Assembly (NCBI GenBank): GCA_973895155.1
Contig: OZ316898.1
Span: 20,522,001-20,586,000 of the forward strand
Length of the DNA: 64,000 nt
Origin: Marsupella aquatica
Lineage: Eukaryota > Marchantiophyta
Direction: 5' to 3'
Shown here: piece by piece, positions 59,829 to 64,000 of the stretch
Position numbering within the stretch: the first letter of the stretch is position 1
How the letters are laid out: the number at the start of each line of letters is the position of its first letter
Position numbers and translations under genes: made by a program
Notes under the pieces: generated by a model
Databases searched by the model: none
Told to the model about the DNA's origin: nothing
Seen by the model: the letters and a program-made list of their open reading frames with translations, nothing else

Positions 59829-61630
59829 CTAGTGATGTGATGTCCACACTTCACTCCATTCTCCATCTGTGAGGACCTCCGCCCAGATCCGGTTCAGACG
59901 AGCAGTATCAGTGCCTTTTGGGCGCAAAAACTCATAGGCACGAACATTTGTTAATCCAAAGCGATTAGTTCCAACCGCCTGGTCCAGCCAAAGCCATTGT
60001 CGTGCAAGAGGCAATGTTCCAATGCCGCCAAAGGGAGTTCCACGAATGACTACCGCCAAAGAGAGACAGAGAGCTAGCCCTGCAAGGAGATGTAAGGCCT
60101 CTCAACCGTTGTAGTCGTGATTCAACATTCATCCATGTGCCATCAGCAGCAGACCAGAAATCACCGATTTTTCTTATGCCAAGCTTACCAAACGTTCTGG
60201 TTAACTCCATAATCACAGAGTCAGGTAGCTCATAGAATCCCTGTAAGCAGCGGACAGTATCTTCAAATCCCCAATGGCCAGGGATTGGGTCAGAATTAGT
60301 AGGGTAGAAGATCAAGTGTTCTCTCAACTGTTCCCAGGCACTCCACAATTGGCTAGTATATGACAATCTCCCAAAGCTACAAGGGGTGCTAAGAAGCAAC
60401 TTGTCAGTCATGGAGTACACATTCCTGCAAACAATCTTGTAATTCCGCCATTTCGTCAATCGAAGATTTTCAGAGAACATGCAAGCCCATTCAGAGTCGG
60501 GGCAATCCAAAGCTCCGGTGAACCATTTACTCAAAAGGGCATCCGAGTGACTTTTGAGGTCCTTCAATCCGAGACCACCATCCAGCTTGGGTCGAGTCAT
60601 CTTGTCCCAAGCCACAAGAGGGATTCGTTTCCCCCCCAACGGGTTGGAGCCCCACAGAAAAATCCTGTTTAAAGCAATCAACTTTTTAGTCAAGGTAATA
60701 GGTGAAAGTAGAAACATCATGTAATAAACCGGTATGGCCTGAAGCACGTGCTTGATTAACAACAGGCGACCTGTGAAAGAGAGGAAGCGAGTAGACCAGG
60801 ATGCTAGCCGTGCACTGATCCGATCCAAGCAGAAAGATTAGAACCAAAAGGGGCACCTAAGTATTTTTGCACAGTGCTTGCAGCGCTAATTGTACACCCC
60901 GTTTCGTGTAGCCAGTCAGGGATCTCATCAATTGCCAAAGGTATAATGATAGATTTGCCCAGGTGGAGTTTAGCGCTAGTTGCACATTCGTAGCAAGTGA
61001 TCGATGGTGTTTCTAGCCTGTGTAAACGCAATCTTCGTGGCAGGAATAAAAACGCCTAGATCATCGGCAAAAAGTCTAAAACAAATAGTTAAAGAGGAAG
61101 AGATTTGTAGTCCATGGAGTCGACCAGCTGCAATTTCCGCATGGCAAAAGTCCATCAATGGTTGGGTGGAGATAGCGAACAGAAGAGGAGAAAGGGGGCA
61201 GCCTTGGCGAACTCCCCTGCACATCTTAATATCATCAGTCCAAAGTCCGTTGACCAGAACTTTAGAAAAGGAATTACTTAGCAGAGATCGAACTAAGAAT
61301 ATGTAATGTGAGCTCAGGCCCAAAAGATTCATAGTTTCCCAGATATAGAGATGATCGACCCTGTCAAAAGCTTTCTCAAAGTCAAGTTGCAAAAAGAGAG
61401 ACGGAGTCTGCGTGAATTCAATCCAGTCGTGTGTCATCCATGTTAGTGAGATATTTTCCAGTATATCACGTCCGGGAATGAAGCCTGTTTGCTGCGGACT
61501 AATCATTCGGGGCAGCAGCACCTTCAATCGCAGGGCAAGTAGCTTCGCCAAAATCTTGTATGTGGTCGTTAGCATGGTCAGCGGCCTCCAGTCGCACAAA
61601 CAATGCTTGTCAGTCTTCTTGTGACGCTGC
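59829..61630 (-). mobile_element. LINE ORF2 (reverse transcriptase to 3' end), frameshifted and 5' truncated
   Basis: Read on the minus strand from 61620, the RT order is clear: DWRPLTMLTTTYKILAKLLA, QTGFIPGRDILENI, LQLDFEKAFDRVDHLYIW (motif A, about 61335-61388), GVRQGCPLSPLLFAI, then LFADDLGVFI (FADD codons at 61060-61071). The thumb follows with STVQKYLGAPFGSNLS, RLASWSTRFLSFTGRLLLIK and FLWGSNPLGGKRIPLVAW. At least three frameshifts (about 60985, 60825 and 60050) make it inactive. The endonuclease domain expected upstream is missing because recognisable LINE sequence stops at about 61620, where an LTR-like element begins. Confidence 0.9.
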
Positions 61631-62092
61631 TGGTACGGCGGGTAATGAGTAATTTGGTCTAACTGTGCTTAGCATGCGCGTTAGGGATATCTTAGGCCGT
61701 TATTATTAGCATAACGACAGTATTTAGGTAGCCATTATGAGTAGAAAATCATTAGTCAATAAGAGGAATTCATGTTCGGGCTGGCAGCGGGTCGCCATTC
61801 GCACGCCCGGGTTGCGAGCGTGTAATGGTCCCTTTTTCCCCTCCCTCAGGTTTGTATAACGAACTCCGGGAGGCGGCCACTGACACGAGCTGACCCGGAC
61901 TGGAGAAGGGGCCGGTACATTGCGAGCGTGAAAGGATCGACCTATAAGCGACGAGGAGGCGTCGGGCAATCGACAAGCTCTCAAGGTATAAAAGGGGGGC
62001 CGATCCTTTGCAGTGCACCAGCTCTTCAGTCCACGCGCCAGCTTCGATCCCAACTCTCTCGCTTTTCCTTAGTCACCTGCTATCTCCTTTGA
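61631..62092 (+). promoter_or_regulatory. Probable 5' LTR with TATA box
   Basis: Sequence opening with TGGTACGGCG at 61631 abruptly replaces LINE sequence. A strong TATA box (TATAAAA, 61987-61993) is followed by GC-rich leader and pyrimidine-rich sequence, as in the U3-R-U5 of plant LTR retrotransposons. The 3' edge of the LTR and a primer-binding site were not identified, and the partner LTR would lie beyond the window. Confidence 0.5.
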
Positions 62093-64000
62093 ATGTCGCA
62101 CACGATCCTTTCCAGTTCGGCCATACGATTCTGGACTAAGTTCCTATCTATCGGAGGACACTTGGCCGACTCATTGAAACACGCCAACCCGCACCGATAC
62201 GAGATCGAACGCGAATACGAGAGAGCCATCCGCCTAGCAGGACGACACCACTATCTCCTTAACTTTGATTACCTGTCCTAGAGCGAGCTTTACCGACCCA
62301 AAGAAGTATCAGGGTACTTCTTCGACGGAGGCACTGCTTTGGCTTCCGGACGAGGTCTTCAATATTCCAGGCACGATCCACTTACAACGGCACCACTTTG
62401 ACCACATCCCCGCTCGGGTCTAGGCTATCATCAACGGCGAGTTCAACACTACTCGGTCGACAGGACCATCTTCACTTGTGTTGGAAAATCTCCACCGGCA
62501 CTTGCAGAACTTTATGGCAACTCTACCATCAACTACCAGTGCCGGCCAACCCGTGCCCGTACCCGCACCTACACCTCCTCGGCCTCAGCCAAGCCGGTCC
62601 CCGCCACCAGTTCCACCACCTCTCCGAGTACGATCCGTGGTGAATGCGGTACATATCAGCTCCGAAGACGAGGAGGCTCACCCTCCTCTGAATCAACGAC
62701 CGTGGGGTACGAACAACCCCACACCACCCCAACAAGCCCAAGGGGACAACACGGTAACGCTAGCGGCCCCGGCACCAATACTCACGATAGTTGCGCTACC
62801 ACCACCTGACCGAGAGGATGGAGAGATGTCCCCTTCTTCTAGTCACCCCGGGAATCAGTCTTGGGGTAGGAAGAGGAAGGAGCCCGCAGCCGTATCCGGG
62901 TTGCCTTTGGCCACGGTTGTGGTAGCCAAGCTGACCATGCATCGCATGGGGGACAACGTTCACAAGAACATCCTCCACCCCAAGCATGCATGCTATCTGA
63001 AGACCTAGGGGTTTTGAGCACCTCGCCTCTCTCCCTTGGAAAAGGAGCAGGTATTACGAGCAGGATATGACAGAGTTCATTCAGAACTTCGACGAGGCCC
63101 GTCAACAAACCCGAGCGCACGGGAGAGTGATGTGTCTCGATGAGGCATGTCTGAAGATGATTTTGGCTTACCCGAGGGGATAAACCGGGTAGAGTCACGG
63201 GCTCCTGGGGGCAAGGGAGCTAAATACCAGTCATCTAGCTTCCTAGCCAAAGGGGTAGTGGACAATGGGTTCTTAATGAGGACGTGCCTCATTCCGGAGG
63301 TAGCAGAACGCCTAGAGTTCCAGCGGTATGCCCTCCACATGATGGAACCTAGAGGAGAAATATTGGCCGCTCAGGTCATCCAGGTGGAGAACTATCGGCC
63401 CAAGAAGTGGGCGTCCTTCTTCATCAAGAAGTTCCACGAGGAGATGGAGCGGAGAAGGAAGACTTTGTACCTTGGTGCGAGGGCGTACTTCGCTAGCCAC
63501 GTCGAAATCATCCTTGAGTGGTACGATCATTTTGACCACCGAAGCCTCTCGCATCTCAATGAGCCCGAGCTGACCCCGCCAAAATGGGTGTTCCTAGCCC
63601 AGGTAAGGCGACCACAGCCTGAGGCCCAAAGTCTGGCAGCTGCAAGTCCTGCTACCCCGGCCCCGCAACCCATCGCTACCGCCCCGCCAGGCATACCCAT
63701 TGACATTATCGCGACCTTAGACGCGATCAATCAGGACAATGCCATCGAAGCCAGGCCGGATGAAGCCATACCCGAAGCAGATGCCACGGTAGCCGGGGAG
63801 ATTCCTCCACCCCCCACGGTTGTGCAGGAGAACCACCCACCTCTAGTGGAACCAGCCCCTTCGACCGACTTACCTCAAGGGCTAGATGTGTCCACTCCTA
63901 CTCCCGCACGGGTTTGAGTCTGCCCATGCCCGAATCCCGAAGGACAGAGTCTAGACCATCCGGAACTCTTTGCGTCGGGCACATTTCTGAATGGGTTGTT
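62093..64000 (+). mobile_element. Internal region of an LTR element (gag-like, unrecognised, broken), runs off the window
   Basis: A 62-codon ATG frame (62093-62281) is followed by a longer frame, open from 62422 (after a TAG) to 63008. That frame has a Pro-rich middle (TPPRPQPSRSPPPVPPP) and an acidic ISSEDEEAHPP. A third frame, in the same register (63147-63917, 256 codons), has EVAERLEFQRYALHMMEPRG, AYFASHVEIILEWYDHF and a Pro/Ala-rich tail. Between them DMTEFIQNFDEARQQTRAHG occurs in another frame, so stops and shifts have split one ancestral gag-like protein. No zinc knuckle, protease or polymerase was seen before 64000. It may be a non-autonomous element or an autonomous one whose pol lies outside. 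Confidence 0.55.

Overview
The window is nuclear DNA of a streptophyte plant. It has GT-AG introns, plant gene families (a GCN1/ILITYHIA homologue, a plant NAD+ carrier, F-box/kelch and F-box/WD40 proteins, a PRP38-type splicing factor and a GT37 fucosyltransferase), a telo-box promoter motif, and many decayed retroelements and minisatellites. Divergence from flowering-plant sequences I remember, plus a retroelement carrying a cytosine methyltransferase, lean toward an early-diverging lineage (charophyte, bryophyte, lycophyte or fern). I cannot name the species.

Layout. 1-3221: last eight exons of a GCN1-like HEAT-repeat gene. 6635-7864: single-exon F-box/kelch gene. 8.7-19.5 kb: a two-size minisatellite, a broken copia integrase, an unexplained GC-rich block and gene-free DNA. 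21072-24561: complete eight-exon NAD+/SLC25A32-type carrier, followed by two perfect hairpins. 26.5-32.8 kb: repeats and decayed retroelements, including a protease-like region followed by a broken C5 cytosine methyltransferase (29070-30241) and a SINE. 34246-36156: F-box/WD40 gene. 37.4-40.6 kb: minisatellite and three successive two-copy tandem duplications. 41378-42520: intronless PRP38B-like gene behind a telo-box. 45076-46931: GT37 fucosyltransferase with one apparent frameshift. 50737-51878: predicted two-exon gene for an unrecognised membrane-anchored acidic protein. 53.9-64 kb: minisatellites, LINE fragments, a SINE with an 18-bp target-site duplication, a 219-bp tandem duplication, and a LINE (minus strand) apparently cut by an LTR element that runs off the end.

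The host genes do not form a pathway. They are independent housekeeping and regulatory genes (translation-stress signalling, cofactor transport, ubiquitin ligase adaptors, splicing, cell-wall glycosylation) separated by transposon debris. The most notable element is the retroelement fragment in which an aspartic-protease-like region lies just upstream of a DNMT-like domain that keeps the PCQ and ENV motifs. All exon models come from reading frames, splice dinucleotides and remembered family sequences. No alignment or transcript evidence was available.
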